Below are positions 44,869 through 56,043 of a DNA stretch of 64,000 bases, in pieces. The translations under genes and the position numbers were made by a program. The stretch lies in contig NC_085138.1 of NCBI RefSeq assembly GCF_035046485.1, positions 330,208,129 to 330,272,128 on the forward strand. Direction: 5' to 3'. Below the pieces are notes generated by a model. The model was not told the DNA's origin and did not search any database. It saw only the letters and a list, made by a program, of their open reading frames with translations. This DNA comes from Aedes albopictus. Taxonomy: Eukaryota; Arthropoda; Insecta; Diptera; Culicidae. Position 1 is the stretch's first letter; every line of letters begins with the position of its first letter.

Positions 44869-46903
44869 CACTATGGGCCAGAAATCAAAATTTCGCGACA
44901 AAATTCAAAAAAGTTGTTATTTTTATAGATCAATCAATTTTTATATATGTATGATTGTTTGGGCTATGTTTGATTGTATACCGACTGATTTGTTTGATTT
45001 GTAACAAAATTGTATCGTTTTTTGTATGGAGAAACTTCTTATAAGCGAAAATTCTCGATTTTAATAAATATTAAGAAAAATGTGATTTTTGGTGAAAAAT
45101 GTGCCCAACAAATATTATGCCTACATTTCCTAACAGTAAATTTAGTATATTTTGCATATTCGATGCACAACTTGCGATGTCTTTAAGTTTAAATTAAAAT
45201 TTTACAATATCCACTCAAATTTTATGGTGTTTTGCGGGAATTTTCGGGAAACCAAGATACAGTGATTTTAGTGCATGCGTTAATTTTGCACAACTAACGC
45301 TGTGCTTCAATAACCATCTACTCTAAGATCCACTTTAGCCATTACGACGCAATCTCTTTATGGCTTGCGAAACAATACACATAGCAACAAACTACTATTA
45401 TTCTGGAAGGTTTCGTTGCAGGTAAGACTGTGGTTGTAGGCGTTTGAATCAATACCCCACACTTACTCAAAGTGCAAAGTTTTGGTACATCAATTCGTGT
45501 GGTCAATTATGATTTTAAATAAGTTTTTGGTGAAAAAATCCGATGCTCAGGTATTTCAGATGTCCGACATTTGGCCGAATGCCGCTTGGCCGAATTATGT
45601 TCAAAATAATTCAGAGAACCCATTTTACATTCTAGCTGCCAATTTGATCATCATTAATTTTTCCATCTTTTTTTCTCCAATCATTGACTATTCTTTCTTG
45701 TTTTACAATTCAGGGATTAGTTGGCGTTGAAACTGTCAATACTTTATCAGAGATTTTTTTCTCCTTTTAATCATAGGCGATTATTTTGAGTTATACTGAC
45801 GTGGCACGATCGTTTCATCTTCAGCCAAACGGCATTCAGCCAAATGGCGTTCGGCCAAATGACTCTTTCGGCCAAATGGCGTTCTTCCAAGCGGCAATCA
45901 CCCAAATGACAGTCGGCCAAATGACTCGGAGCCGGTATTTGATCAATATGTAAATTACACTCGTTCTTCGTACATATGTATAAGTGGGATGGATATATTT
46001 GCGATCAATAGACAAATTTGATTTTCCTTGAAATATTTAAAATGCCGTGTCATTGATTGTAGCATATGACGGTCGTAAGTTGAAATCTCACTTGAGTTGT
46101 GGATTTGTTCCTAATTTCATTTATAATGTATCCATCTGTACATATGTATGTACGTTAAGCTAATTTAAAATTCTAATAGATGACACGGATTGATATACCT
46201 AAACTTTGCACATTGAGTAAGTGTGTGGTCTTGATTTAAAAGTTTATAACCACATTTATTTCGAAACAAAATCTTCCAGAATGGTAGTTGCTTGTTGCTA
46301 TGTATATTGTTACGCAAGCCATAAAGTCATTGCGTCGTAATGGCAAGAGTGGATGATTATTGAAGCACATCGTGAAATATTATAAAATTATAGCAAGCAG
46401 TAAAATCACTCTAACTTGGTTTCCCGCAAATTCCCGCAAAAAAGTCCGGAAGTATTCGAAAAAGAAGAGTCTAAGCTAGCATCCTAGACCGGTTGCATGT
46501 CGAATACGGTCGAATACTCCTACTTTTTAAACACATTGGCAAATAAACCGTAAAATTTGAGAAAATATTGTAAAATTTATTTTTAAACTTAAAAGCATCG
46601 CCGTTTGTGCACCAAATATGCAAAATATACCTAATTTACTTTAAGGAAATGCATGCGTTATACTTGTTGGGTACATTTTTCACTACAAATCACATTTTTT
46701 GAATATTGGTTAAAATCCAGAATTTTCGCTTATAAGAAGTTTCTCCATACAAAAAACGATACAATTTTGTTACAAATCGAACAAATCAGTCGGTATACAA
46801 TCAAACATAGCCCAAACAATCATACAAATATGAAAATTGATTGATCTTAGAAAAACAACTTTTTTGACTTTTGTCGCGAAATTTTGATTTCTGGCCCATA
46901 GTG
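44869..46903. mobile_element. 2.03-kb non-autonomous Transib-like element with ~600-bp inverted arms
   Basis: The element begins CACTATGGGCCAGAAATCAA and ends with its exact inverse, CCCATAGTG, between perfect 5-bp direct repeats CCGTG (44864-44868 and 46904-46908). Transib elements characteristically start CACWATG and make 5-bp G/C-rich duplications. The arms 44869-45485 and about 46195-46903 are imperfect inverted copies, for example ttcgcttataag on the right against cttataagcgaa on the left; the right arm has about 100 extra bp near 46445-46545. No transposase frame is found. The core holds a nested GGCCAAAT repeat (45556-45935). Confidence 0.82.
45556..45935. repeat. Nested repeat with GGCCAAATGGC / GGCCGAATGCC ends
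   Basis: The left side has ACATTTGGCCGAATGCCGCT (45569). The right side has six or more direct copies of TTCGGCCAAATGGC (45823-45930), which are the inverse of the left. It lies between the arms of the Transib-like element and so inserted after or with it. The + frame 45482-45730 spans its left half and is not a gene. Confidence 0.6.
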
Positions 46904-47661
46904 CCGTGGGCTCCCGTGCCTACGTTCTCCACGCCATTCAGGTGCTGATCGAAGTGCTGTTTGCTCCTTTCGATTACCTCACGTCCGTCCGTCAAGAGGC
47001 CTCCGTCCTTACCCCGGCACATTTCGGCTCGCGGCACGAAGCCGTTGTGGGATGCGTTGAGCTTTTGGTAGAACTTCCGTGTTTCTTGGAAATGGCACAG
47101 TAGTTCCATTTCTTCGCACTCCGCTTCTTCCAGGTGGCGCTCTTTCTCCCGAAAGAGGCGTGTCTGCTGTTTTCGCTTCTGTTATGTCGTTTTCGTTTTT
47201 GATTCAGCTCCAACCTGGGTTGGAACTGGATGAGATCACAGTTTCAATCCCATCCCTACGTCGGATTCGCTTGTACTAAAGTTTGTTTGAGTTTGTTTGT
47301 TTACACATTTTTCGCCAATCCAGTTCCAACCCAGGTTCAAAAACGAATTCGACATTAGTAACGTTCCATGTTCTGTCGGATGCCCGCGCTGCGTTCTTCT
47401 CCTCCAAAACCGTTCTGCACTCTTCGTCGAACCATTCGTTCCGTCGATTCCGTTCCACGGTTGCGTCGTTGATGGCTGCTTTCACTGTACTCCAGTAGTC
47501 CTCTAGAGGGGCTTCATCGAGCTCGCCCTTGTCTTGCAACGCGGCCTCGAGTTTATGCGCGTATGCTGAGGCGACATCCGGTTGTTTTAGTCGCTCTAGG
47601 CTGTACCGTGGCGGTCGCCGGTACCATACATTGTTGATGACGGAGAGTTTTGGGCGCAGTT

Positions 47662-49760
47662 TACTTGCTTACTTTCAGTCCTGGGCGCCCACGGTGGTGC
47701 AGAGGGCCGAATTGAAAGATTTCCATCCTGGGCGATTGCCAGCCATCGCCTTGACCTGTGGCCAGGTCAAATTTGTGTCGACTTGCTTGATTTCGTTGTT
47801 GAGGCTGCGCCGCCATGAGCCTCTGGGTTTGCCTCTGCTGCGATGTCCTGCTGGGTTCCAGTCTTACGCTTGTTTGCAGATTTTGTTTCCGCCCCTGCGT
47901 AGAGTGTGGCCGACCAACCTCCACTTTCGCTCCCGAATTTATGTCGCTATCGGCTTTAGATGACATCGACGATGGAGCTCCGCGTTGGAGAGTCAATTGT
48001 GAGGCCATGCACGAATTATATACCGCAAGCATCTATTGATGAAGACCTGCAGCCGTTGCGTGTTCTCCACTGATATACACCAGGCTTAACTGGCGTATAG
48101 CAGCACAGACTTCACGTTCGAGTTAAACATTCAGATTTTGGTGCGTCGACTGATCTGGTGTTTTTCCATACATTTCTTAAACTCGCAAAAGCACTCGTCT
48201 TCTTGATCCGTGCACCTATGTCGATCTTGGTGCCGCTATTGGCCGCCATTTGGCTACCAAGATATTGGAAGCTTTCAATATTCTCCACTGATTGCCCAGC
48301 TACTGTGAAGCTGGAAGAATTGACCGTGTTTACATCCAACGAATTGGTATTGTTGACGTTGATGGTAAGACCTGCCGCTGAGGAGTGATTGGCAAGATCA
48401 TCGAGCTTGCTCTGCATATCAGAGCGCCGTTGAGCTAGGAAAGCAACGTCATCAGCCAGTTCGAAGTCATTTAGGTGCTCCATGGTAATGGGTTGCAACA
48501 GCAATTCACGATTTGGTTCACAGCCAATCGCACCTACCAGGATCTCGTCGATTACGATGAGGAACAGTAGCGGTGATAGGATACATCCTTGCTTCACTCC
48601 AGCAACGACCTGGATGGGATCAGACAAAACACCGTTGTGCAGTACTCTGCACGAAAATGCCCTGTATTGTGCTTCAATGAGGCCGATGATTTTTTTCAGG
48701 GAGACCTTTGCGCCTGAGGGCTTACCACGTATTTCCGTGATTGAGACGGTCGAAAGCTTTTTCGTATTTAATGAACACCAGGTAGAGAGACTCTTGGAAT
48801 TCATTGATTTGCTCCAGAATGATACGGAGCGTGACAATATGGTCCACACAGGATCGTCCGACACGGAATCCTGCTTGCTGCCGTTGGAGAGTTGCGTCAA
48901 TCTTCTCCTGTATCCGGTTAAGGATCACTTCGCAGAGGACTTTGAGAACGATACACAGTAAAATGATGCCCCGCCAGTTATCGCATACAGTCAGATCACC
49001 CTTTTTGGGTCCCTTTACTAAGACGTCTTGAATCCAGTCGGCCGGAAATGTCACGGTTTCCCATATGTTGCAGAATAATTGAGGCAGTAGTTGGGCGGAT
49101 ACTACGGGGTCAGCTTTGAGCATCTCAGCTGATATGCGATCGACCCCTGGGGCCCTGTTCGATTTCATGCTACGGATGGCTGTGTCTATCTCCTGCACTG
49201 ATGGAGTTTCGGTGTTGACACGGGTAATGCTTCGAACCCTTAGCGGATCATGCTGAGGTGTTGATCGTGTGACCGAAACTTGGAAAAGTCAGGTCAGCAG
49301 GGTCGGTCAATAGCTATGCAGATGTGTCATCATCTTAGTAAGGCGACGTGAGACAGCTTAGAGGAGACGAATGTCACTGGCATTTGCAGCTTTCGTGCCT
49401 TCGTCGGCTAGGGACGCTCTTTTGTCCCGACTAGATGTGCGCTTCACTTCCTTCTCGAGAGCCGGATAACGCTGACGGGCTACGGCTTAGGCTCCTCGTG
49501 TTTTCGCTCGCTCTATCGCTGCTTTGGCGTTCCTTCGCTCCTTTATCTTCCTCCTGGTGTCATCTGTGATCCACTGTTTTCTCCGGATGCGTAGCTCGCC
49601 CCATTTTTTTTTTCGCCGGTGACGATGAAGGTGTTCTTGATGGCGCTCCATTGATCTTCTACTCTTCCGCCTTCCGGAATATCCACAGCACGGTTCTCCA
49701 GCTTCTTGCTCAAACAGCTTCAAATTAGGCAAGGAATCATAATACCCAAGATTTCTGAAC
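47662..49760 (-). mobile_element. Non-LTR retrotransposon remnant (copy 2), endonuclease linker to C-terminus
   Basis: 49732-49487 is the pre-RT linker (RRKQWITDDTRRKIKERRNA). 49198-48722 is RT fingers and palm (NRAPGVDRISAEMLK, GPKKGDLTVCDNWRGIILL, QAGFRVGRSCVDHIVTLR, FIKYEKAFDRLNHGNTW). 48900-48112 continues with GVKQGCILSPLLF, an intact FELADDVAFLAQRR and the post-RT GSQMAANSGTKID. 48032-47661 is the C-terminal tail with a frameshift, ending in an AAGT-rich 3' end. It aligns with copy 1 (7627-9221) but lacks the MITE. Several frameshifts; not active. Antisense to the host exon. Confidence 0.87.
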
Positions 49761-49889
49761 CATTTCCTTGCAGAAACGGAGAATCCACCATCTCACCATA
49801 CAAAAAATCATCTCATTTCTACAAATCTCCGATGTCCTATTTCGGTTTCTGTAACGATTTTTGGATTTCGAGAACAGTTGGTTGTTGGG
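49761..49889. other. Junction between opposite-strand LINEs
   Basis: Short sequence between the minus-strand LINE copy 2 and the plus-strand R1-like element. No feature is recognised. Confidence 0.3.
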
Positions 49890-52362
49890 CTAAGGTCCCC
49901 TATCCACTGTTGGGGCTGCTAGCCGCTGCATACCAGAACGATGCTGCACCTCCTTGGTGACCAGACGCTCGGTACGTACCTCCTCAATTCAACTGAAGTT
50001 AGAAGGACAACAGTGCCCAGGCTACACTTCGAGTTAACCACACAACTCTTAGCTAATAGCGCCAGCTGGTCTGCTATTGCCGATGCGCTCTTGCGTCTGG
50101 GGATACCGGAGTACCCGTACAAGATTCTCGGAAGTTACTTTCAGAATCGTGTACTAGTCTACGACACGGAGTCCCGCAAGGTTCCATCCTGGGTCCGGTG
50201 TTATGGAATGTCATGTACGACGAGGTGTTGAGGTTAGAGTACCCAGTGGAAGTGGAGATTGCCGGATTTGCCGACGACATTACGCTCGAAGTCTACGGTG
50301 AAACGATCGAGGAGGTGAAGTTGACTACCGACCACTCGATCAAGGTTGTTGAGGCGTGGATGCGATCCAGGAAACTGGAGCTGGCTCACCACAAGACAGA
50401 GGTGACGGTTGTTAACAACCGGATGCTCCGACAGACGGAGATCAGTGTAGGAGAGTGCACTATCCTGTCAAAGCGCTTTGCAAACACTTGGGCACGATGA
50501 TCGACTATAAGCTTACTTTCGATAGCCACGTCGATTATGCCTGTAAAAGAGCATCCACAGCTATTGCGGCACTGTCCCGGATGATGTCCAATAGCTCTGC
50601 GGTGTACACCACACGGTGTCAAAAATTTGATTATTATCGAACTTTAATGTACCTCGGATTTTTCTTCATAGAATGTTAGAATTTTGGCTATAATTTATAA
50701 ATGCAAAATTTGAAAATATTCTATCGGGGAAAATTTGAGTTAGATGAGTTTTTAGCTATTTTCCATACTAAAAATCATTAATTACTATTTTAGACTAAAA
50801 ACCGTTCCATACAAAATGTATGGAAAAATTTTCGCCGATGAAATATTTTCTAGTTTTCCGATTATGAATATATAGCCAAAATACTAATCATTTTCGAAGA
50901 AAAATCCGAGGTACATGAATGTTCGATAATAATCGAAATTTTAACACCGTGCACCAGTAAGCGCAAGCTTCTGGCTAGTATTGCTACGTCCATACTTAGA
51001 TATGGCGGCCAGGCGTGGGGCACTGCGCTAAGTACTGAATGCTATCGACGGAAGCTGGAAAATTCTGTAAGTATGAGGATTGCGAGCGCGTACCGTACCG
51101 TGTCACACGACGCTCTCTGCGTCATTACTGGTATGGTGCCTATCAGCATTCTTATCAGTGAGGACATGGAGTGCTTCGAAATGCGCGGTATAAGAGGCAT
51201 ACGCAGGACTGCCAGGATGGTCTCTATGCTCAAATGGCAGCGCGCGCGGGACAGTTCCACCAAAGGAAAGAGGACCCATAGGTTGATACCGAGGGTAGAT
51301 AGTTGGATTAATAGGCGCCATGGGGAAGTTACATTCCACCTGACACAGGTCCTTACAGGTCATGGTTACTTCCGACAGTATCTACACCGTTTCGGGCATG
51401 CGGATTCTCTCGAATGCCCAGTGTGCAATGGTTTAGAGGAAACGGCGGAACACGTTTTGTTCGTGTGCCCGCGTTTCCGCACAATGCGTAACCGCATGCT
51501 TGCCACATGCGGGGAGGACACAACTCCGGACAATTTGGTCCAGAGGATGTGTAGGGATGAGTTTGGCTGGAACGCCGTTTCAATGGCTATCACCCATATC
51601 GTCTGGGAGCTACAGAGGAGGTGGCGCGTGGACTCGGAGAATGGCTTGTCCAGATGCAGTACAAGAGGTGGTCCAGGGGTTCGGAGTCGGCTTCGTAGGT
51701 CATACCGGTGCCCTGCGGTAGAGATCGACCCTTTTACAGCGATTAAGTGGCCGCGGAGAGGAAGTCCCGGTAGCGGTGCTGTCGTGGCGTCGGTCTACTG
51801 GGTTGGATCCGAGCCCGCGGTTGGAAAGGGGTCCCCGGCAAGGGTCGGGGTAAGTGAGATCCTGCTGTCTGCAACCTTCGGGTGCATCTGACAGGGCCTG
51901 AAGGGTAGTGATACCCTTCCTTTGCGGGCAGGTTAGATCGGGTTGCACGTGGGAATCAGTTCTTGATGTCTACTAAGCAGTTGGGCGCGGGCGGGGTTGA
52001 CCCTGTCCGCTTTTCGAGGATAAAGGGAATGGCGAGGACCACTCGGGAAGCTGGCTAAGCGCCAGCATGTCACCGTGATGGACTCTCCAGAGCGAGTCAT
52101 CGATGTTCGTTGCTGCAGGCTACGCAGGTAACCTTGAGGGTGCAATGTGCACTAGTCCCTCTCTGAAGCAATACCTTCTTGGTGGTTCCGGAGAGACGTA
52201 GGGTTTGGCGACCATGGGAATGTGTTTAGTGAGTACGATGAGAGAGTAGTCCTGGCTTTTACTATTGTGTAGAAGACGGGCTGAGCCCCACACTACCCTA
52301 TCCTTGATGTTAGGGGGTCTGTTTGCAGATTTTCCCCCTATGATTTAAAAGGAAAAAAAAAA
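49890..52362 (+). mobile_element. R1-clade-like non-LTR retrotransposon, 5'-truncated, with 3' end
   Basis: 49941-50231 and 50198-50500 are RT in two frames: SASWSAIADALLRLGIPEYP, then RLEYPVEVEIAGFADDITLE with intact ADD and a KVVEAWMRSRKLELAHHKTE thumb. 50455-50600 continues (LGTMIDYKLTFDSHVDYACK), a 340-bp MITE intervenes (50612-50951), and 50960-51650 holds the C-terminal part with the zinc-knuckle-like ECPVCNGLEETAEHVLFVC (CX2CX8HX4C) typical of R1-group elements. 51660-52348 is a G/C-rich 3' region, ending in an A-rich tail at 52349-52362. Frameshifts show it is dead. It is the only LINE here on the host-sense strand. Confidence 0.87.
50612..50951. mobile_element. 340-bp MITE with CACGGTG ends and 5-bp duplication (Transib/RAG-type)
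   Basis: CACGGTGTCAAAAATTTGAT at the left faces the inverse of CACGGTGTTAAAATTTCGAT at the right. Inverted similarity runs about 55 bp into each arm, through the shared block gtacctcggatttttcttc. Perfect CACCA direct repeats flank it (50607-50611 and 50952-50956). The insertion splits the R1-like frame, and removing it rejoins coding sequence. 5-bp duplications with CACNNTG ends fit Transib. No coding capacity. Confidence 0.83.
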
Positions 52363-53215
52363 TGGCAACGAACGCTGGTGGGATAAACTTCTATTTGAAT
52401 AAGTACTTCAAAATGATCTATACTTTCAACATACCTAGAACGCACAGACGCTCTACCCGATCAATAGCGCTTGAAAATCATCATTATGTTGCTAGATTTT
52501 CTTAATGGAACATAACGAAGCTCCAGCCATACCCTGAGAACTTTTTCTGCATTGATCTCAGGAAAAGGTCATATCATTCCGCAACCCATCATGGGATAAA
52601 AACCGAATCCGCGCTACGCTTTGATCAATTATCGAAAGATCCGAAACCGTTCAATCAACTTTGCTTCTTTCAACAATTCAATGAAGAGAGAGAGAGACGC
52701 TTCAAGTGCGTAGCCTTATCCCACCGCCACCACACGCCACGCCACGCGGCCCATCCAGAACGAAGCGAAAAAAAAATCAATAAAGCTTCTTGATAACTAA
52801 CTTTTAGCCAACCCTTTTCTACCCAAAACGATCCAGAGAAGAGAGGTGCTCGCTCGATCTTCTTCAGCCGCGGCAGCGGCGGCGGCGTTACGGGAGATCG
52901 CGTAAATGCGTGACCTGACCTCTTAACTTCTTAGCGCGCTTCTTTCCGGCCGGCGTGGCGCGGCGTGGCGGCCGTGTTGCGCGCTTTGTTCGCCAAAAAC
53001 GGCCCCGTCATCATCCCCGCGCGATCGAAGGAGAGTGGGAATATTGATAATCGACTTTTGATGTTGACCTGCCTTCCCGCGGGCGAGGCTACGGCTAGCA
53101 CAGTTCACAGCAGGTCCGGTGAGAATCAGGTGTACCAGACCAGTGCAGTGTGGTAGCGCGCGATCGTACCTACTGAGGAAATTGAAACTTTTTCTTGCGA
53201 AATTGACGTTTTTGG
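52363..53215. promoter_or_regulatory. Unique G/C-rich island
   Basis: After an A/T-rich start, 52690-53160 has GAGA-type tracts (gagagagagagacgc), a GGCGGCGGCG run (52875-52885), ggaatattgataatcgact (53039-53057) and repeated GGCGTGGCG. The frames 52965-53156 (+) and 52923-53108 (-) have no domains. GAGA-rich promoter-proximal or enhancer DNA is possible. Confidence 0.3.
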
Positions 53216-53232
53216 AATGATGGATACGCGTG

Positions 53233-53266
53233 TTCTCCCAGCAAGAGCAAACTGCTGCTGGGAGAA
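53233..53266. other. Perfect 11-bp hairpin
   Basis: TTCTCCCAGCA (53233-53243) and TGCTGGGAGAA (53256-53266) are exact inverse sequences separated by 12 nt. No T-tract follows, so it is not a Pol III terminator; function is unknown. Confidence 0.5.
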
Positions 53267-54360
53267 GGAAAGGTAATTTCGAAACAGATCGTTTTATTGT
53301 GCGCGGATCGAATTGAATGGCTGAATGATGGCATGGATCGATTGATTGGTACTTAATGGATAAGTAGAAAAAGGTGTTCGATCAAAAGAGGGGTTGTTTT
53401 GTTGGGGAATTACGGACATCCAGTCCGAATTTCCGATGTTGAAGCAGGAGATGGATACAGGTCAGTGTTGATCATTGTGATCATGTGTGCAGGTCAATAT
53501 TTTGCTCAATTGGGGTCTCAAGTGTTTTTTATTCTTTTCTTTGTGAAAGCGACCTATTAAAACTACGTTTAAATAGGTCTTTATTTGCAGAAAAGTTCAA
53601 AAAATGGGAAGGAGTATCACAATACCAACCTAAACTTCCGTCATCAGAACCCTAAGTATAGTTACACCTTCCCAATTTACTTCTGATTGGTAATAGCCAT
53701 TCTTGACAACCAGCGGAAACTGTCCAGCGTTGCTTACGCTTTGCGCAATCGGCTTCATAACGGAAGAATTATTAATTTGCGCTGACCCGAAGACCGTCGT
53801 TTCCCGTAAATAAAATCAGTGACATGGGGCTACAATTGATTCGTAGTGACGCGCTCAACTGGAGAAACGCGTGACAAATGAGCGCTTTTTTGCGCAGGCA
53901 AACAAACAAACAACACTGAGAGTTTGCGACACGACATAAGATCTAGTTCGATTTCGAACACAGAGAGTGAGACGTGCGATACGTGCCATGCATGACCGAT
54001 GACAACGACATCGTCGAGAAAGACAACCCATTGAGTCATATGCAAGTTCATACCTATGTGGGAAAATAATCGCATTTAGACTTTACATCGCAACAAACAT
54101 ATTTCTTGGTGTCTCGTGTAATTGAAACCCATCACCAAGCCCTCTTCCCCCGCCGCGAGTGAGTGAGTGTGCGAGCGCATTCTGTTGATCGCTTTGATGA
54201 TTAATCTCCCACGCGCGAACCGGATCAGGAGGGTGGCACTGTGGAATGGATAGTGGTGAAAATCGGTCAAAAATGTTGTTTATGTGCTGTCTTAGCATCC
54301 GTACCACCATATCTGTATCATTCATTAGCCAAAGCTGTGATGTACACATGGTAGGTTTTT
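53267..54360. other. Unique stretch without recognised gene
   Basis: Mixed composition. The minus frames 53830-54075 and 54083-54349 have no domains. A short GTGAGTGAGTGTGCG run lies near 54160. Confidence 0.3.
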
Positions 54361-54362
54361 TT

Positions 54363-54497
54363 TTGTCTGTATTACCGAGATTTTTAACCCAACTTTACTT
54401 CCCTATCGATGGAAGAACTCACATTTGGTGAGTGGGTTTCGATTCCAGTTCGTCGACGTGATAGTCACGGGCTTTAGCCATCACACCAGGTCCGCTC
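54363..54497 (-). mobile_element. tRNA-related SINE copy (shared 3' tail family)
   Basis: The right end, read on minus, gives gagcggacctggtgtgatgg followed by ctaaagcccgtgactatc (A-box-like) and ctggaatcgaaaccc (B-box-like). The body ends in aaaatctcggtaatacagac. It is about 135 bp, with an internal deletion relative to 54690-54865. It is the first half of a local tandem duplication. Confidence 0.65.
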
Positions 54498-55120
54498 TAA
54501 GGTATATTTGATTCAGGGCATTTGGCCGAACGCCATTTGATCAAATACCAGCTAATCTGTGTCCACAAGAGAATACTATAGGAATTTATCGGCCATTACT
54601 CCAGAAATTTCTGCTTTGCTTGTGTTAGGAATTCTTCCAAGAGGTCGGATACTTCAGGAATTCCGCTAAGAATGGCAACAGATTTTTTTATCTTTATAAA
54701 TGAGATTTTTAACCCGGGGCCAATTCATTTCGGGACCCACGCCTTAGCTTTACTTCCCTTCCGAAGAAAGAACTCACAATTTTGTAAGTATGTCGGGAAT
54801 GGGGTTCGATTCCAGGTCCTCGGCGTGATAGTCATGGGCTTTCACCATCACATCAGGTCCGCTCCTCAAAAAATATTGCTTTTATGCTATTGAAACAGAT
54901 CGCACCTATCAGCAGTCATGTACATTACAATGATAAAATTTGATTCCGGGCATTTGGCCGAACGCCATTACCAGCTAATCCGCCACACGAGAATACTGTA
55001 CCATTTATCAGACTTTATTCCAGAAATTTCTGCTGCGTGCCTGTGAGAAATACTTCCCAGTAGTTGGAAACTTCAGGAATTCCACTAAGAATGGCAACAG
55101 TATTTCTTCAGGAACGGCTA
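54498..55120. repeat. Imperfect tandem duplication carrying the two SINEs
   Basis: 54507-54686 and 54938-55115 align end to end (start tttgattcagggcatttggc and tttgattccgggcatttggc; end gctaagaatggcaacag and actaagaatggcaacag). Each is preceded by a SINE of the same family, so the duplicated unit seems to have included the SINE. Both start with the ATTTGGCCGAACGCCA motif. Confidence 0.65.
54690..54865 (-). mobile_element. tRNA-related SINE, fuller copy
   Basis: Same family as 54363-54497, about 176 bp. The minus-strand head contains gcggacctgatgtgatggtg and ctggaatcgaacccc. The tail has the cgaaatgaattggccccggg ... aaaatctcatttataaagat stem-loop. Its flanking DNA duplicates that of the first copy. 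Confidence 0.68.
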
Positions 55121-55510
55121 CAAGTCAGTTATGAACATTTTAGGTATCCTGAAAAGTAACGGTGTCAAGAACGTGCCGTTTTGACAAGTTATTCAGAACA
55201 ACATTATGCAACTCTTGTGAAGCCATCAATCTTGTATTTTGATGCATCCAAAAATTAAATTTTCTTTCTCACTTTCAGGGGGATTGAGCATTTTTACCAA
55301 GACTTTAAAAAAAAAGAAGCACGTTATCGTAAAGAAAAAACATCTTCGAAGTCTCATGACGCAAAACGGCATGGTTATATCAGTCATTGTGTAATAGTTG
55401 TTGGATTCGTGGCGTTTGGTATAAGAAATCCTAAAAACATCATTTCTGAAAAGCACCACTTCTCGGAAAATGGCTTGGCAGATTCCCAAAAGCACTATAG
55501 TACATCTTTT

Positions 55511-55646
55511 GGGGCCATCCATAAACCACGTGGAGGAGGTTTAGGGCAGACTACGATCCATGCATGTTTTTTTGTATGAACAAAAAACCACGCGGGGAAT
55601 CGTCGGAATCTCCCAAAAAATGACCACGTGGTTTATGGACAGCCCC
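55511..55646. mobile_element. 136-bp Harbinger-like MITE with CCACGTGG in the termini
   Basis: GGGGCCATCCATAAACCACG and the inverse of GGGGCTGTCCATAAACCACG form 23-bp-plus inverted ends, both reaching into CCACGTGG. TTT lies on each side as a possible 3-bp duplication. Same terminal family as 27429-28560, 24122-24295 and 62520-62690. Confidence 0.75.
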
Positions 55647-56043
55647 TTTTTGTTTAGTTTTGAATCGTGTATTTGGCCGGAATAGCGGTCGAAAAATTTA
55701 TATTATTTTTTCCAACATTTTGAATGCCCTTTCCCATTTCCAGAGCGAATAGAGTCAAAACTTCAGATTTATAAGTTTCTAGTCGGAGGCAATAAGAAAA
55801 AAAAATAGAGCAGCGCAAAGCATCTTATCAGGACCGTATTACCTTTGTAAATATTCTTATGTATTAAGTTAACCATGTATTTTTTTATATTTATGCGCAG
55901 TCGCAAATTAAAGACAAATTTCCAACGATCCCAATCTTCATTTGATGTTATTCAATGAGTTTGATAAATTGTTCTTGCTTCGTTAAGTAGTCTTTTTACA
56001 TTTGACAGTCATCCCTTGTTTTAGAAATTTGTCCGTTTTTTGG

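Larger units (their letters stand above)
43420..47640 (-). mobile_element. Non-LTR retrotransposon remnant, interrupted by a 2-kb Transib-like element
   Basis: Reading leftward: 47539-47276 (linker with NEWFDEECRTVLEEKNAAR) and 47109-46912 (KFYQKLNASHNGFVPRAEMC, EVIERSKQHFDQHLNG) precede RT. After the insertion come 44721-44413 with RT fingers (LPKEWKEEAICPIHKKGDYL, FRAITILNAAYKVLSQII), then 44561-44250 and 43831-43351 with post-RT sequence (NNASREIRRRIISGSRAYYG, GRIRWAGHVARMPDNNPAKL, RRGAQRARW). Multiple frameshifts and a further non-LINE stretch near 44130-44285 mark it as dead. The 44869-46903 insertion splits it between linker and fingers. Clade not assigned; style is that of RTE/Loner-like insect LINEs. 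Confidence 0.83.

Noticed and set aside
44869..46903. EnSpm/CACTA assignment because ends begin CACTA
   Set aside because: CACTA elements usually make 2-3 bp duplications; here a 5-bp G/C-rich duplication is exact, which fits Transib better.
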